From: Ferrimonas balearica
GTDB taxonomy: Bacteria > Pseudomonadota > Gammaproteobacteria > Enterobacterales > Shewanellaceae
Assembly: GCF_019802055.1 (NCBI RefSeq)
Contig: NZ_JAHVHW010000006.1
Coordinates: forward strand, 124,001 to 188,000
Direction of reading: 5' to 3'
Length of the DNA stretch: 64,000 nucleotides
Shown here: one piece after another, positions 10,236 through 19,977 of the stretch
How the letters are laid out: each line of letters starts with the position of its first letter
How positions within the stretch are numbered: position 1 is the first letter of the stretch
The notes under the pieces: generated by a model
The model's input: only the letters and a program-made list of their open reading frames with translations
The model's database searches: none
Told to the model about the DNA's origin: nothing
Program-made: the position numbers and the translations under genes

Positions 10236-11693
10236 ATGAAAACTTCGCTTCAGCTAAAACTCGGCCAGCAGCTGACCATGACCCCACAGTTGCAGCAAGC
10301 GATTCGCCTGCTGCAACTTTCGACGCTGGATCTGCAACAGGAGATCCAGGAAGCGCTTGAGTCGAATCCGCTGCTGGAAACCGCTGAAGAGCTGGACCGC
10401 GAACTCGGCGGCGATAACGACGACCGACTCGATGACACCCCCACCCCCTCCGCCAGCAGCGATGAGCTGGAAACCCCTGAAGCCTTGAATCAGACTGAGA
10501 TGCCGGATGAACTTCCGGTAGACAGCACCTGGGATGATGTTTACAGCGCCGCACCCGCCGCCAGTGTCGGTGTCAGCCGCGACGACGACAACCTGTACCA
10601 GGGTGAAACCAGCGATGACCTGCACAGCCACCTGATGTGGCAGATGGAACTCACTCCCATGAGTGACACCGATCGGGCCATCGCCACCACCATTATTGAT
10701 GCGGTGGATGAGCACGGATACCTGACCGTCAGTCTGGATGAGATCCTCGAAGCGCAGGGCGATCCGGAACTGGAGTTGGACGAAGTGGTGGCGGTACTCA
10801 AGCGGGTTCAGCAGTTCGATCCCATCGGCTCCGCCTCCCGGGATCTGGCAGAGTGCCTGCTGATTCAACTGGCTCAATTTGCCTCGGACACCCCCTGGTT
10901 GGCCGAAGCGAAACTGCTGCTTACCGAACACATGGATCTGTTGGCGAATCGGGACTTTCGTACCCTGATCCGGCGCACTAAACTCAAAGAAGAAGAGTTA
11001 AGGGCCGCCATGCAACTGATCCAGTCCCTCAATCCCCGTCCCGGAAGCAGCATCATCTCCACGGAAGACCAATACGTCATCCCGGACGTGTCTGTGACCA
11101 AAAAACAGGGGCGGTGGGTGGTTGAACTCAACCCGGACGCCACGCCCAAAATCCGCATCAATGAACAGTATGCGGCGCTGTCCCGTGGTGCCCGCAACGC
11201 CAGTGATAGCCAGTTTGTCCGCGGACACCTTCAGGAAGCCAAGTGGTTTATCAAGAGTCTGGAGAGCCGTAACGACACTCTGCTCAAGGTGGCCAACTGC
11301 ATCGTACAGTTTCAGCAAGGGTTCCTGGAGTACGGTGACGAAGCGATGAAGCCGATGGTGCTTAATGACGTTGCCGAAGCGGTGGATATGCATGAATCCA
11401 CCATCTCCCGGGTCACCACTCAGAAGTTCATTCATACCCCCCGCGGCATCTATGAACTCAAGTATTTCTTCTCCAGCCATGTCAGCACAGACAGTGGCGG
11501 AGAGTGCTCATCTACCGCCATCCGCGCTCTGATTAAGAAGTTGGTGGCGGCGGAAAACCCGAAAAAGCCGCTCAGTGATAGCAAGATGGCGCAACTTCTC
11601 GCGGAGCAGGGTATCCAGGTCGCACGCCGAACGGTGGCGAAGTACCGGGAAGCTCTCTCCATCCCCCCGTCGAATCAGCGCAAAAGCCTGTAA
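10236..11693 (+). CDS. rpoN: RNA polymerase sigma-54 factor
   Basis: A 485-residue sigma-54. The glutamine/leucine-rich N-terminal activator-contact region ([18 protein letters not shown]) is followed by an acidic linker, the core-binding domain and the DNA-binding region with the RpoN box ([10 protein letters not shown]) near the C-terminus. The start is taken as ATG at 10236, matching family N-termini; a TTG one codon earlier is unlikely. The gene order lptB-rpoN-hpf-ptsN-rapZ-npr is the classic gammaproteobacterial arrangement. Sigma-54 usually drives nitrogen assimilation and flagellar genes. Confidence 0.98.
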   Translation: MKTSLQLKLGQQLTMTPQLQQAIRLLQLSTLDLQQEIQEALESNPLLETAEELDRELGGDNDDRLDDTPTPSASSDELETPEALNQTEMPDELPVDSTWDDVYSAAPAASVGVSRDDDNLYQGETSDDLHSHLMWQMELTPMSDTDRAIATTIIDAVDEHGYLTVSLDEILEAQGDPELELDEVVAVLKRVQQFDPIGSASRDLAECLLIQLAQFASDTPWLAEAKLLLTEHMDLLANRDFRTLIRRTKLKEEELRAAMQLIQSLNPRPGSSIISTEDQYVIPDVSVTKKQGRWVVELNPDATPKIRINEQYAALSRGARNASDSQFVRGHLQEAKWFIKSLESRNDTLLKVANCIVQFQQGFLEYGDEAMKPMVLNDVAEAVDMHESTISRVTTQKFIHTPRGIYELKYFFSSHVSTDSGGECSSTAIRALIKKLVAAENPKKPLSDSKMAQLLAEQGIQVARRTVAKYREALSIPPSNQRKSL

Positions 11694-11719
11694 CGACGCG
11701 ATATCAAGGAGGTCACCCT

Positions 11720-12007
11720 ATGCAGATCAACCTTACCGGGCATCACATCGAGATCACCGACTCCCTGCGGGACTACGTCCACAGCAAGTTTGAGAAGCTG
11801 GAGCGACACTTTGACCACATCAACAATGTGCATGTGGTTCTCAACGTCCAGAAACTGCAACAGATCGCGGAAGCTAAGCTGCACGTTAACGGGGGAGAGG
11901 TCTACGCTACCCATGAGCATGAGAGCATGTATGCGGCTATCGATGGGCTGATCGACAAACTCGATCGGCAAGTAATCAAACATAAAGAGAAACTGTCCCG
12001 GCACTGA
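11720..12007 (+). CDS. hpf: Ribosome hibernation-promoting factor (short HPF)
   Basis: A 95-residue S30AE-domain protein of the short HPF type. It binds the 30S decoding region and, with RMF in E. coli, stabilises inactive 100S ribosome dimers. The whole protein is the single domain (QINLTGHHIEIT to DGLIDKLDRQVIKHKEK). It has an excellent AAGGAGG ribosome site. Its stop overlaps the ptsN start. An RMF-like domain protein is encoded elsewhere in this window (58636-59094). Confidence 0.96.
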   Translation: MQINLTGHHIEITDSLRDYVHSKFEKLERHFDHINNVHVVLNVQKLQQIAEAKLHVNGGEVYATHEHESMYAAIDGLIDKLDRQVIKHKEKLSRH

Positions 12008-12453
12008 TGGAGATCACCGAGCTGTTATCCCCGGAGCGGACCTTGTGCGCCGCTCCGGGGTTAAGCAAAAAGCGGGCATTGGAGCTGATCAGCGAACTGG
12101 CATCAGCGCAGTGTCCCGACCTTCCCAAGCACGAACTGTTTGAGAGTCTGCTCGCCCGTGAAAAGGTGGGCAGTACCGGCATCGGCAATGGCATCGCCCT
12201 GCCCCACGGGCGCCTGAGCAAAATCGAGCACCCGATTGCGGTGCTGATCAAGTGCGATGAGCCCATCCCCTTTGATGCCATCGACAGCAAGCCGGTGGAC
12301 CTGCTCTTTGCCCTGTTTGTCCCCGAGTCTGAACACCAGCAACACTTGGCCACCCTGGCCGAGGTGGCGCGCAAGCTCAGCCAGAAAGAGGTCTGCAGAG
12401 CCCTGCGTAAAGCCGGCGACAACCACACCCTTTTCGAGGCCATCACCCAGTGA
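12007..12453 (+). CDS. ptsN: Nitrogen-PTS EIIA component PtsN
   Basis: A 148-residue EIIA-Ntr protein. It receives phosphate from NPr at His67 (motif GIALPHGRL) and regulates potassium and nitrogen responses through protein contacts instead of transporting sugar. The length is a little shorter than E. coli PtsN. The ATG overlaps the hpf stop (TGATG) and the stop overlaps the rapZ start (GTGA). Confidence 0.95.
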   Translation: MEITELLSPERTLCAAPGLSKKRALELISELASAQCPDLPKHELFESLLAREKVGSTGIGNGIALPHGRLSKIEHPIAVLIKCDEPIPFDAIDSKPVDLLFALFVPESEHQQHLATLAEVARKLSQKEVCRALRKAGDNHTLFEAITQ

Positions 12454-13298
12454 AGCTGATCATCCTCTCGGGCCGTTCCGGCGCCGGTAAATCCGTTGCT
12501 CTCCGGGTTCTTGAGGATCTGGGCTACTACTGCGTCGATAACCTGCCACCGGAACTGATGCCCGCGCTTCTGAAGAGCCAGAAGGGGCAGAATGACCTTG
12601 TCGCAGTGAGTCTGGATATTCGTAACCTGCCGCTGGAAACGCTGGACGTACAACGTCTTAAACAGCGTTTGGACGACGACATTGAGGTTACCATCTACTA
12701 CCTTGATGCGTCCGACGAAAACCTGCTGCGCCGCTACAGCGAAACCCGACGTCTTCACCCCCTGTCCCGTGACGGACGCACGCTGGCGGAAGCGATTGCC
12801 ACCGAGCGCACGCTGCTGGAGCCCCTGGCGCAGGAGTGTGATCACCACATCCGCACCGACGACATGTCCGTCCACCAACTGGCGGATACCCTGCGGGAGC
12901 GGTTGCTGGGCAAACCTGAGGGGGAGATGATGCTGGTGTTTGAGTCCTTCGGGTTCAAGCACGGCATGCCCAAGCAGGCCGACTACATGTTTGACGTTCG
13001 CTTTCTGCCCAACCCCCATTGGGATCCGACTCTACGTCCGCTGACCGGAAAGGATGAAGCGGTAAAAGACTACTTCCGAAGCCAGGAGAGTGTGACCCGC
13101 TTTGTGGACCACACCGAGCGCTTCCTGCTCAACTGGATGCCGATGCTGGAGCGCAACAACCGCGCCTATCTGACCGTGGCCATCGGCTGCACCGGCGGAC
13201 AGCACCGCAGCGTTTACGTGGCCGAAGCACTGGCCCAGCGCTTTGCCGCCTATCGTTCTCAGGTTCAGGTTCACCACCGTGAGCTGAAAGAGGGCTGA
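12450..13298 (+). CDS. rapZ: RNase adapter protein RapZ
   Basis: A 282-residue nucleotide-binding RNA-binding protein. In E. coli RapZ delivers the sRNA GlmZ to RNase E and so tunes glucosamine-6-phosphate synthase. Walker A GRSGAGKS is at residues 8-15. The C-terminal domain has the conserved [15 protein letters not shown] motif. The start is GTG at 12450. GlmY and GlmZ are not in this window. Confidence 0.95.
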   Translation: MKLIILSGRSGAGKSVALRVLEDLGYYCVDNLPPELMPALLKSQKGQNDLVAVSLDIRNLPLETLDVQRLKQRLDDDIEVTIYYLDASDENLLRRYSETRRLHPLSRDGRTLAEAIATERTLLEPLAQECDHHIRTDDMSVHQLADTLRERLLGKPEGEMMLVFESFGFKHGMPKQADYMFDVRFLPNPHWDPTLRPLTGKDEAVKDYFRSQESVTRFVDHTERFLLNWMPMLERNNRAYLTVAIGCTGGQHRSVYVAEALAQRFAAYRSQVQVHHRELKEG

Positions 13299-13299
13299 G

Positions 13300-13569
13300 A
13301 TGCTGGAGCGGCGTGTCACCATCATCAATAAGCTGGGTTTGCACGCCCGGGCCGCCACGCGCCTGGCCCAACTGGCGCAAACCTTCGATGCCCGTCTGAC
13401 CCTTTTCCAGGGCGAACAACAGGCGACCGCAGACAGCGTTCTGGGGTTACTGTTGCTGCAAAGCTGTCAGGGTAAAGAGGTGCTGATCCGGGCCGAGGGG
13501 CCTCAGGCGGAGCCCGCTCTGGATGCGGTCTGCCAATTGATTGCCGCCCGTTTCGACGAGGCGGAGTGA
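13300..13569 (+). CDS. ptsO: Phosphocarrier protein NPr
   Basis: An 89-residue HPr-family protein, the phosphocarrier between EI-Ntr (PtsP) and PtsN. The active histidine is His16 in GLHARAA. The residues after it ([11 protein letters not shown]) resemble NPr more than sugar-PTS HPr. It starts one base after the rapZ stop and is the last gene of the rpoN cluster. It converges on the DUF4174 gene with only three bases between stops. Confidence 0.95.
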   Translation: MLERRVTIINKLGLHARAATRLAQLAQTFDARLTLFQGEQQATADSVLGLLLLQSCQGKEVLIRAEGPQAEPALDAVCQLIAARFDEAE

Positions 13570-13572
13570 GGG

Positions 13573-14043
13573 CTAAAGTCGCCCCATCCCCTGCTCTCTC
13601 ATCCGCATCGGCATGGCATCAATCACCTCATAGAGTTCGCTTTTCTCCACAGGATGATTTTGGTGAAGTTTCACTTCGCCATCTTTGCCGATCAACACCA
13701 GGGTGAACCCCTCTTCGGCAGCGATAAAGTCTTCCCGCCACTGCTGCGCATCACTCTCGGTCAGCGTTTCACCCTCCAGCGACACCGACTCGCCCACCAC
13801 CCGGAAGATCAGCAGGTCGCGCTCTCTGAGCCCCTCAACCATCCCTTCCAGGTGCTGTTGCTGGTCCTGCCAGAGCGGGTGCTGTTCCGATGGGGCAAAA
13901 ACCACCAAAGCCCGATGATGCCAACGCATGGCCGATAACGGGTCCCCACTGACCGGCACCGTAGACGACACCGAATGCAGATTAAACAGGAGCAGAATCA
14001 CACCGATCACCCGCCCCATCACGGTCAACAGAAAGGTAAACAT
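13573..14043 (-). CDS. DUF4174-like exported protein
   Basis: A 156-residue protein. A hydrophobic N-terminus (FTFLLTVMGRVIGVILLLF) looks like a signal peptide or anchor, followed by a thioredoxin-fold-like domain of the DUF4174 type (RALVVFAPSEQHP; LVLIGKDGEVKLHQ; a terminal helix with YEVIDAMPMRMRE). Family members lack a redox CXXC, and none is seen here. The start at 14043 is chosen because GGAGGAGG precedes it; the longer reading to 14079 has no such support. It probably forms an operon with the membrane protein upstream (14099-14755). Function is unknown. Confidence 0.7.
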   Translation of the reverse strand: MFTFLLTVMGRVIGVILLLFNLHSVSSTVPVSGDPLSAMRWHHRALVVFAPSEQHPLWQDQQQHLEGMVEGLRERDLLIFRVVGESVSLEGETLTESDAQQWREDFIAAEEGFTLVLIGKDGEVKLHQNHPVEKSELYEVIDAMPMRMREQGMGRL

Positions 14044-14098
14044 GGCGCCTCCTCCACCGAGCACCGTCGGTGACACCACTTCAAACGGAACACAGTCC

Positions 14099-14755
14099 CT
14101 ATCCGATCCCTCCGGGGCGGTTTCCCACCCGCTGTACGCTGAGGATCAGGAACAGCTGCCCATTAAGCAGCAGGAACAGCCACCATTCGAACGCGTCCTC
14201 CCACTGTTCATAGTCCTGTTCCAGCGCCAGGTCCAATACCAGAGTCAGAAGGGCGATCAGCACAATCAGGGTACCCAGAGCCAACACCCGGCTCCCGGCC
14301 CAGCGCCAGACCGGACTCTGATAGAGCGACGCCCCAACACTCACCTGAACCAGATAGGTGCAAAGAATAAAACCCGCCACACCGATCCGCCGCAGCACCG
14401 CAAAGTGATCGTTGGCGTGCCCCAGCGTCAGCGTGTAAGTGGCCAAAGCCAGAGAGGCCAATAAAGCCAGTGGCATCATCACCCGACTCACCTTGAGTCC
14501 CTGCTGCCTCAGCCACCCCTCGCTCTGCCACCAAAACCACCACAACAGCACACAGGCGGGCAGCATCAGGCTTTTGAACAGCCAATAGGCACTGCCATAG
14601 CGGCCGGTTCGGCTGATGCTCACGCAATCAGCCCAGTAGGGGATGCACGCTGGGATCTGCTCCTCCCACAGGCTGACGCCGTAACTCAGATGGGTGGTCA
14701 CCAGAGGCAACAGTGCCGCCAGCCACCCCAGCCAGAAAAGTTGTCGTTCGCTCAT
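14099..14755 (-). CDS. Polytopic membrane protein, possibly Frag1/DRAM/Sfk1-like
   Basis: A 218-residue protein with about six hydrophobic segments. An extracytoplasmic loop after the first helix carries CIPYWADCVSISRTGRY; the serine-glycine-arginine pattern (SIS-TGRY) resembles Frag1/DRAM/Sfk1-type proteins, but I hold this loosely. The ATG at 14755 is preferred over the TTG at 14758. It is divergent from the DUF2845 gene and followed 55 bases later by the DUF4174 gene on the same strand. Function is unknown. Confidence 0.6.
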   Translation of the reverse strand: MSERQLFWLGWLAALLPLVTTHLSYGVSLWEEQIPACIPYWADCVSISRTGRYGSAYWLFKSLMLPACVLLWWFWWQSEGWLRQQGLKVSRVMMPLALLASLALATYTLTLGHANDHFAVLRRIGVAGFILCTYLVQVSVGASLYQSPVWRWAGSRVLALGTLIVLIALLTLVLDLALEQDYEQWEDAFEWWLFLLLNGQLFLILSVQRVGNRPGGIG

Positions 14756-14824
14756 CAAGGCTAGGGATAGTTCATCGGCGGCGTAGACTCAAAAGTCTCC
14801 GTCACTTAATGGGGAGGATCATGG

Positions 14825-15094
14825 ATGACCACCCACTACTGGCCTTTGCTTCTGCTCCTTTTCCCCGCTCAGTGCCTGACGGTCGAGAAAAGCCTGCACT
14901 CCGCCCGCTGCGGCACACAGCTGATCCGCACGGGAGACCCGGTCACCAAACTCCGCCGCGCCTGTGGCAAACCCATCGCCATTGATGGCAGTAGCAAGCG
15001 GCAGGAATACAGCTACCGACTTGGTCGAACCGGGGGATTCACCGTGTTTCGGATCAAAGAGAATCGCATTACTGACATCAGACTGGTGAAATGA
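14825..15094 (+). CDS. DUF2845-family small exported protein
   Basis: An 89-residue protein with an N-terminal signal peptide (YWPLLLLLFPAQC) and the DUF2845 pattern: CGTQLIRTGDPVTKLRRACG, then a YRLGRTGGFTVFRIKENRI strand pair. The two cysteines could form a disulfide in the periplasm. A GGGAGG ribosome site supports the ATG at 14825. The family has no assigned function. The Na/Pi transporter gene follows 53 bases later and may be co-transcribed. Confidence 0.75.
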   Translation: MTTHYWPLLLLLFPAQCLTVEKSLHSARCGTQLIRTGDPVTKLRRACGKPIAIDGSSKRQEYSYRLGRTGGFTVFRIKENRITDIRLVK

Positions 15095-15147
15095 TCACCA
15101 AACCGGGTCTAGGCTCAGGTTAAGAAGCTAAGAAGTCTGGGGAAAGG

Positions 15148-16728
15148 ATGACGGACTCCGCACTGTCGGCCGTGCTGCAGGCATTGGGTGGCCTGGGGCT
15201 GTTCCTGCTTGGCATGCTGGTCATGACCGACGCACTGAAAACACTGGCTGGCCCCGCCATGCGGCGAGCCCTGATGCGTTACACCCGCACCCCCGCCACC
15301 GGCGCCATCACCGGCTGTCTCTCTACCGCCTTACTGCAATCCTCCAGCGCCACGACGGTTGCTGCCGTGGGCTTTGTCGGCGCCGGTTTACTCAGCTTCC
15401 CCCACGCACTGGGCATCGTATTCGGAGCCAATCTGGGCACCACGGTAACCGGCTGGTTGATCACTTTGGTGGGGTTCCGACTCAAGCTCACGATCATTCT
15501 GATGCCGCTCTGCCTGCTTGGCGTATTGCTGAAGCTGTTTGCTCCCCCCCGCTGGGGACAGATCGGTTTGGCGGTGGCGGGATTTGCCTTGATCTTCTCC
15601 GGATTGGGCACGCTTCAGGAGGGGATGAGCCGCTGGGATCCCCAACTGGTGGTAACCGCTATTGGGGAACACCGACTGGGTCTGGTGCTGCTTGGGGTCC
15701 TGTTTACCCTGATCACCCAATCCTCCAGCGCTGGCGTGGCCACCACACTGGCCGCCCTGCACTCAGACCTGATCGCGCTGGACCAGGCGCTGCCAATGGT
15801 GGTGGGGATGGACATCGGCACTACCGCGACCGCCGCACTGGCCACCATAGGCGGTTCCGCAGCGGTACGCCGAACCGGCTTTTCCCACGTAATATTCAAC
15901 CTGTTTACCGGCACCGGCGCGCTGCTGCTGATCTCCCCCTACCTGTGGTTCTGCAACCAGTTTTTCGTCAGCCAAACCAGTCCGGAGCTGCTGCTGGTTA
16001 TCTTTCACAGTCTCTTTAATCTGCTGGGGGTGTGTCTGGTATTGCCCCTCACGCCCGCCTTTTCCCGACTGATGATGCGGCTTATCCCAAATCCCGGCGG
16101 TGACACCACACTGAACCTTGAGCCCTCCTGGCTGCAGGATCCCCCGATGGCACTAGGAGGCGTACTGACCGCCAGCCTGATGCAAACCACCAGCCTGTGC
16201 TCTCACCTCTCAGCCCTGCTCGGCGGGCATGGACGCAGGCAGGACCTGCAGACGTTGAAACTGCAGCTCCTGCAAAGCCGCGACTTTCTCGCTCACCTCC
16301 GTCTGCAGCCCTCCCAAAAGGCGCAGTGGTCCGCACTGCTGGACCTGATCAGCACTCAGGATCACCTTCATCGTCTGCTGGACCGCTGTGAAGAGGAGGA
16401 GGAGCGGGCGCTCACCGCACGCAGCAGCATCAGCCTGAAACGGGAGGCGAGGCAGCTGCGCGACTTGATTGATGAACTGACCTCCAGTCTGGCGGAAGGG
16501 CCAGACCAGACAATCAGTAAGCGCGCCAAATCACTCAGCAAAACACTGCGACATACTGCGTCAGAATTGCGCCTGGCGGTGATGAGTCGGATCGGTCAGG
16601 GGGATCTGGATCTGCAATCCGGTACCCAGAGACTGGAAGCGATACGCTGGCTGGAGCGGGTCAGTGCCCACCTGTCAGCGGTCCTCAGACACCTGCAGCA
16701 GGCCCGGGATCATCTGGGCAAAGAGTAA
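15148..16728 (+). CDS. Na+/phosphate cotransporter family protein
   Basis: A 526-residue NptA/YjbB-type Na/Pi cotransporter. The N-terminal membrane half has two inverted repeats with the QSSSATT / QSSSAGV signatures (about residues 60-70 and 190-200) and GANLGTT / GMDIGTT motifs that form the ion and phosphate site. The C-terminal third is a PhoU-like helical cytoplasmic domain rich in charged helices. It probably imports or exports inorganic phosphate with sodium. AAAGG precedes the ATG. Transcription ends at the palindrome at 16758-16784. Confidence 0.9.
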   Translation: MTDSALSAVLQALGGLGLFLLGMLVMTDALKTLAGPAMRRALMRYTRTPATGAITGCLSTALLQSSSATTVAAVGFVGAGLLSFPHALGIVFGANLGTTVTGWLITLVGFRLKLTIILMPLCLLGVLLKLFAPPRWGQIGLAVAGFALIFSGLGTLQEGMSRWDPQLVVTAIGEHRLGLVLLGVLFTLITQSSSAGVATTLAALHSDLIALDQALPMVVGMDIGTTATAALATIGGSAAVRRTGFSHVIFNLFTGTGALLLISPYLWFCNQFFVSQTSPELLLVIFHSLFNLLGVCLVLPLTPAFSRLMMRLIPNPGGDTTLNLEPSWLQDPPMALGGVLTASLMQTTSLCSHLSALLGGHGRRQDLQTLKLQLLQSRDFLAHLRLQPSQKAQWSALLDLISTQDHLHRLLDRCEEEEERALTARSSISLKREARQLRDLIDELTSSLAEGPDQTISKRAKSLSKTLRHTASELRLAVMSRIGQGDLDLQSGTQRLEAIRWLERVSAHLSAVLRHLQQARDHLGKE

Positions 16729-16757
16729 CGGTGGCTCAACACCGCAGCCTGGAAACG

Positions 16758-16784
16758 ACAACGCCGCCCAGTGGGCGGCGTTGT
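16758..16784. terminator. Bidirectional terminator between Na/Pi transporter and pmbA
   Basis: A near-perfect GC-rich palindrome (ACAACGCCGCCCA / TGGGCGGCGTTGT) lies between two converging genes. The T-runs are weak (TTGTT), so termination efficiency is uncertain. Confidence 0.6.
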
Positions 16785-16804
16785 TCGGCACAGACAGACT
16801 GGGC

Positions 16805-18142
16805 TCAGTTGCCCGCCACCTTCATGGTATCCAGCAGAATAGGGCCGGTCTGCAGGCTGTGTCGCGGGTCAACATCAGAACCCACTGCCACCATGGAGCG
16901 GTACATCTGCTTAAGGTTACCGGCGATGGTGATCTCATGGACCGGATACTGGATCTCACCGTTCTCCACCCAGAAACCCGCCGCGCCGCGGGAGTAATCA
17001 CCAGTGACGCCATTCACGCCCTGCCCCATCAGTTCGGTGACATAGAGGCCGGTGCCCATCTGTTTCAGCAGAGAGGCCAGATCGCCGCCATTGCGCTTCA
17101 CCTGCCAGTTGTAGATGCCCCCGGCGTGGCCGGTATTGGTCATCCCCAGGCGACGGGCGGAGTAGGCGGTCAGCAGATAGGACTTCAGCACCCCATCGCG
17201 CACGATGTCCCGTGCCTGAGTCGCCACCCCTTCACCATCAAAGGGCGCAGACGCCAGCCCGTTCAGCAGGTGCGGGTTCTCCTCGATGCTGAACCACTCC
17301 GGGAAGATCCCGGTGCCCAGGCTGTCCTTCAGGAAGCTGGCATCCCGGTACAGGCTGGCACCGGAGATGGCGCCCACCAGATGGCCCAGCAGGCCGGTGG
17401 CCAGGTCTGCGCTGAACAGGATCGGGACCTGACAGGTGCCGATTTTGCGCGCCCCCAGACGGGAAGCCGTATCCAGACCCGCCTGACGCCCCACCTGCTC
17501 CGGTGAAGCCAGGTCGGCAAAGCGACGGGCAACGGTGTAGTCGTAATCGCGCTCCATCCCCTGCTCATCCTGGCCAATCACCACACAGGACAAACTGTGA
17601 CGGGAACTGGCGTAACTGCCGATAAAGCCGTGGCTGTTGCCGTAGACCTTGATCCCCTCATGGCTGTTAAAGCTGGCCCCATCGGAGTTGACGATGCGCG
17701 GGTCCGCAGCCAGTGCGGCGGCCTCACAACGGGCGGCCATCTCGGCCCCCTGCTCCGGGGTAAAGGCCTCAGGATGATAGAGGTCCAGTTGCGGCAGCGA
17801 CGCGGGCATCCGGTCGGCGTCCGCCAGGCCGTTGTATTGGTCTGCGGTGGTTTGAGCGGCGATGGTGGCGGCGGCCTGCACCGCAGCACGGATCGCCTGC
17901 TCGGAAAGGTCTGAGGTGGAGGCGTTGCCTTTAGCGCCGCCACGATACACCGAGATCCCCAGTGCTCCGTCCTTGTTGAACTCCACGGTCTCCACCTCGC
18001 CATGACGGGTGGATACAGACAGCCCCTGCTGTTTGTGGATGGCCACTTCGGCCCCGTCCAGGCCCAATGCCTTGGCGGCATCCAGGGCGCAGGCTACGGC
18101 CTGCTCCAGAACCTCTTGCTGTTGCACTAACGGCTCGCTCAT
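16805..18142 (-). CDS. pmbA: TldE/PmbA, metalloprotease subunit
   Basis: A 445-residue member of the TldD/PmbA family. TldD and TldE form a heterodimeric metalloprotease that degrades unfolded peptides and matures microcin B17 in E. coli. TldE itself lacks the zinc HExxxH motif, and none is present here. Family stretches such as STRHGEVETVEFN and ENGEIQYPVHEITIAGNL are clear. Its partner tldD is about 5.3 kb away, beyond an exporter operon. It is divergent from darP. Confidence 0.95.
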   Translation of the reverse strand: MSEPLVQQQEVLEQAVACALDAAKALGLDGAEVAIHKQQGLSVSTRHGEVETVEFNKDGALGISVYRGGAKGNASTSDLSEQAIRAAVQAAATIAAQTTADQYNGLADADRMPASLPQLDLYHPEAFTPEQGAEMAARCEAAALAADPRIVNSDGASFNSHEGIKVYGNSHGFIGSYASSRHSLSCVVIGQDEQGMERDYDYTVARRFADLASPEQVGRQAGLDTASRLGARKIGTCQVPILFSADLATGLLGHLVGAISGASLYRDASFLKDSLGTGIFPEWFSIEENPHLLNGLASAPFDGEGVATQARDIVRDGVLKSYLLTAYSARRLGMTNTGHAGGIYNWQVKRNGGDLASLLKQMGTGLYVTELMGQGVNGVTGDYSRGAAGFWVENGEIQYPVHEITIAGNLKQMYRSMVAVGSDVDPRHSLQTGPILLDTMKVAGN

Positions 18143-18274
18143 CGGTCACACTGCTCTTGGTATTGCGAAGCGGACAGGATAACAGAGCCCGCTTCCCGCG
18201 TCCTGCTGTCCATTTGCGGGATCTGTTGGCGTCCCATCTGGTAAAATAGGCGTTTTTAGCCTCCGGAGTGAACC

Positions 18275-18790
18275 ATGGTGGAGTACGAAGACTATTTCGA
18301 AGACGATTTCATCAGCAAAAGCCAACTGAAGCGGGAAGCGGAGGCGTTGCAGCAGCTGGGTGAAGATCTTCTCAGACTCACCAAAGCGGAACTGGCCAAG
18401 GTGCCGCTGGATGAGGATCTGGCGGATGCGTTTGCCCTCGCCCACAAGATCAAGGGCAAGCACGAAGCCTACCGTCGTCAGGTGCAGTACATCGGCAAGA
18501 TGATGCGCAGCCGCGATCCGGAGCCGCTGCAGGAAGCGCTGGATAAGATCCGCAATAAGCACAACCAGGCCACTGCCGAGTTCCACAAGCTGGAGCAATT
18601 GCGGGATCGCCTGTTGTCCGGCGGCAACGATGCCCTGCAGGAAGTGCTGGCCGAGCACCCGGCCCTGAGCGAAGAGATGCAGCGCCTGCGCCAGTTGATT
18701 CGCCAAGCGGCGAAAGAGCAGAAAGAGAGCAAGCCACCCAAATCCAGTCGGGAGCTGTTCAAGCTGCTGCGCAGCACCTTGATGGATTAA
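18275..18790 (+). CDS. darP: Dual-action ribosomal maturation protein DarP (YjgA)
   Basis: A 171-residue DUF615 protein. DarP binds late 50S assembly intermediates and helps fold 23S rRNA. The acidic start (VEYEDYFEDDFISKSQLKRE) and the all-helical, highly charged body are typical. GGAG seven bases upstream supports the ATG. It is divergent from pmbA, its usual neighbour in E. coli. Confidence 0.95.
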   Translation: MVEYEDYFEDDFISKSQLKREAEALQQLGEDLLRLTKAELAKVPLDEDLADAFALAHKIKGKHEAYRRQVQYIGKMMRSRDPEPLQEALDKIRNKHNQATAEFHKLEQLRDRLLSGGNDALQEVLAEHPALSEEMQRLRQLIRQAAKEQKESKPPKSSRELFKLLRSTLMD

Positions 18791-18819
18791 AAAAGGGCGG
18801 TCAGTGACCGCCCTTTTTT
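18790..18819. terminator. Bidirectional terminator after darP
   Basis: A hairpin (GGGCGGTC / GACCGCCC) is flanked by an A-run and a T-run, so it serves both darP and the exporter operon that converges on it. Confidence 0.9.
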
Positions 18820-18828
18820 GTTGCCTGT

Positions 18829-19977
18829 TCAGGTGGAGGGGTTCATCAGCGCCTGCCGCCGTTTCATGCCCAATACCGCCAGCGTGCCATAGGCCAATGC
18901 CTGGCCCCACAGGGTCAGCAGTTGGGGCATCAGGTCAGCGGGCGCCGCACCCAGCTGGTTCAGGCGAATCATCCCCTGCATCATCGGTTCCGCAGGGACC
19001 AGCCCCCATACTCCCACCAGCCACATTGGCAACGCCTCAACGGGCCAGACAAACCCGGCGATAAAGAGCAGTGGCATGGAGCTGAGCACCAGGATCTGAC
19101 TCAGCAGATCGCGACGGGTCACCAGGGAAGCCAGAAAGATGCCGAACGATGCGGTTGCCAGCAGGAATGGCAGCAGCAGGCCCCACAGGGCCCAGAGCGA
19201 GCCCATCAGTTCCACATCGTAGAACGCCAGAGCGGGCCCCAGGTACCAGCACGCCGCCAGGGCAAACGCCGGCACCAGCAGAGCCAGATCCACCCGGTAC
19301 AACCCCCAGGCGGAAGCCTGTTGCCAGTGTCCCGCACGGCCCCACCGACCAGTGCCGATCAACGCCGCACAGATCAGCATCAGCTGGTGCAGAATCAGCA
19401 CAAACAGACCCGGCAGGACGTAACTGAGGTAACCCAGTCCCGGGTTACTGGCGGGCACCACATTGAGATCTACCCCACCGAGTCGGCTGGTCTGCACCGC
19501 ATAGCCATCGCCGGCAAACACCTGACGGGCCACCCGCACATGCCCGCTCAGTACCGTGGCCGCCGCCGTCACCGACTCCGCGATGGTGCCGTAGGGCAGG
19601 AAGTAGTTGGCATTGGCCGCCACCACGATATCGCCAGCCTGACCGCGACGCAGGTTGCGCTCAAACCCGGCCGGGATCCACACCATCCCCGCCGCCTGAC
19701 CACTGAGCACCAGTTCCCGGGCTTCCGGCAACTCGGTGACCCGTGCCGAAATGGTGGCGCCGGGAGTGGCAGAGAGGGCCCGCAGCAAACGGCGACTGGC
19801 GACGGACTGGTCCTGGTCCCACACCACAACCGCCTGCTCAGTGGTGACCTCATGCAGGTAGGGCGCCGGGTAGAGCACCAAGTAGATCCCCAGGCCCGCA
19901 AAAAAGGTGATCAACAGGGCGCTGTCCCGCCCCAACTGACGAAACTCCTCCCACCACAGTGTCATCCAGCGGCTCAT
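18829..19977 (-). CDS. ABC-2 type permease (YhhJ/YbhR-like), second copy in exporter operon
   Basis: A 382-residue membrane protein of the ABC-2 exporter type: one N-terminal helix (about residues 20-40), a large extracytoplasmic domain (about 40-175), then five helices. It has no Walker motifs, so it is a pure permease. The start at 19977 overlaps the preceding permease stop (ATGA); a longer reading to 20118 is a low-complexity shadow of that gene. With the other permease it would make a heterodimeric pore for a drug or metabolite exporter coupled to the HlyD and TolC proteins upstream. Confidence 0.85.
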   Translation of the reverse strand: MSRWMTLWWEEFRQLGRDSALLITFFAGLGIYLVLYPAPYLHEVTTEQAVVVWDQDQSVASRRLLRALSATPGATISARVTELPEARELVLSGQAAGMVWIPAGFERNLRRGQAGDIVVAANANYFLPYGTIAESVTAAATVLSGHVRVARQVFAGDGYAVQTSRLGGVDLNVVPASNPGLGYLSYVLPGLFVLILHQLMLICAALIGTGRWGRAGHWQQASAWGLYRVDLALLVPAFALAACWYLGPALAFYDVELMGSLWALWGLLLPFLLATASFGIFLASLVTRRDLLSQILVLSSMPLLFIAGFVWPVEALPMWLVGVWGLVPAEPMMQGMIRLNQLGAAPADLMPQLLTLWGQALAYGTLAVLGMKRRQALMNPST

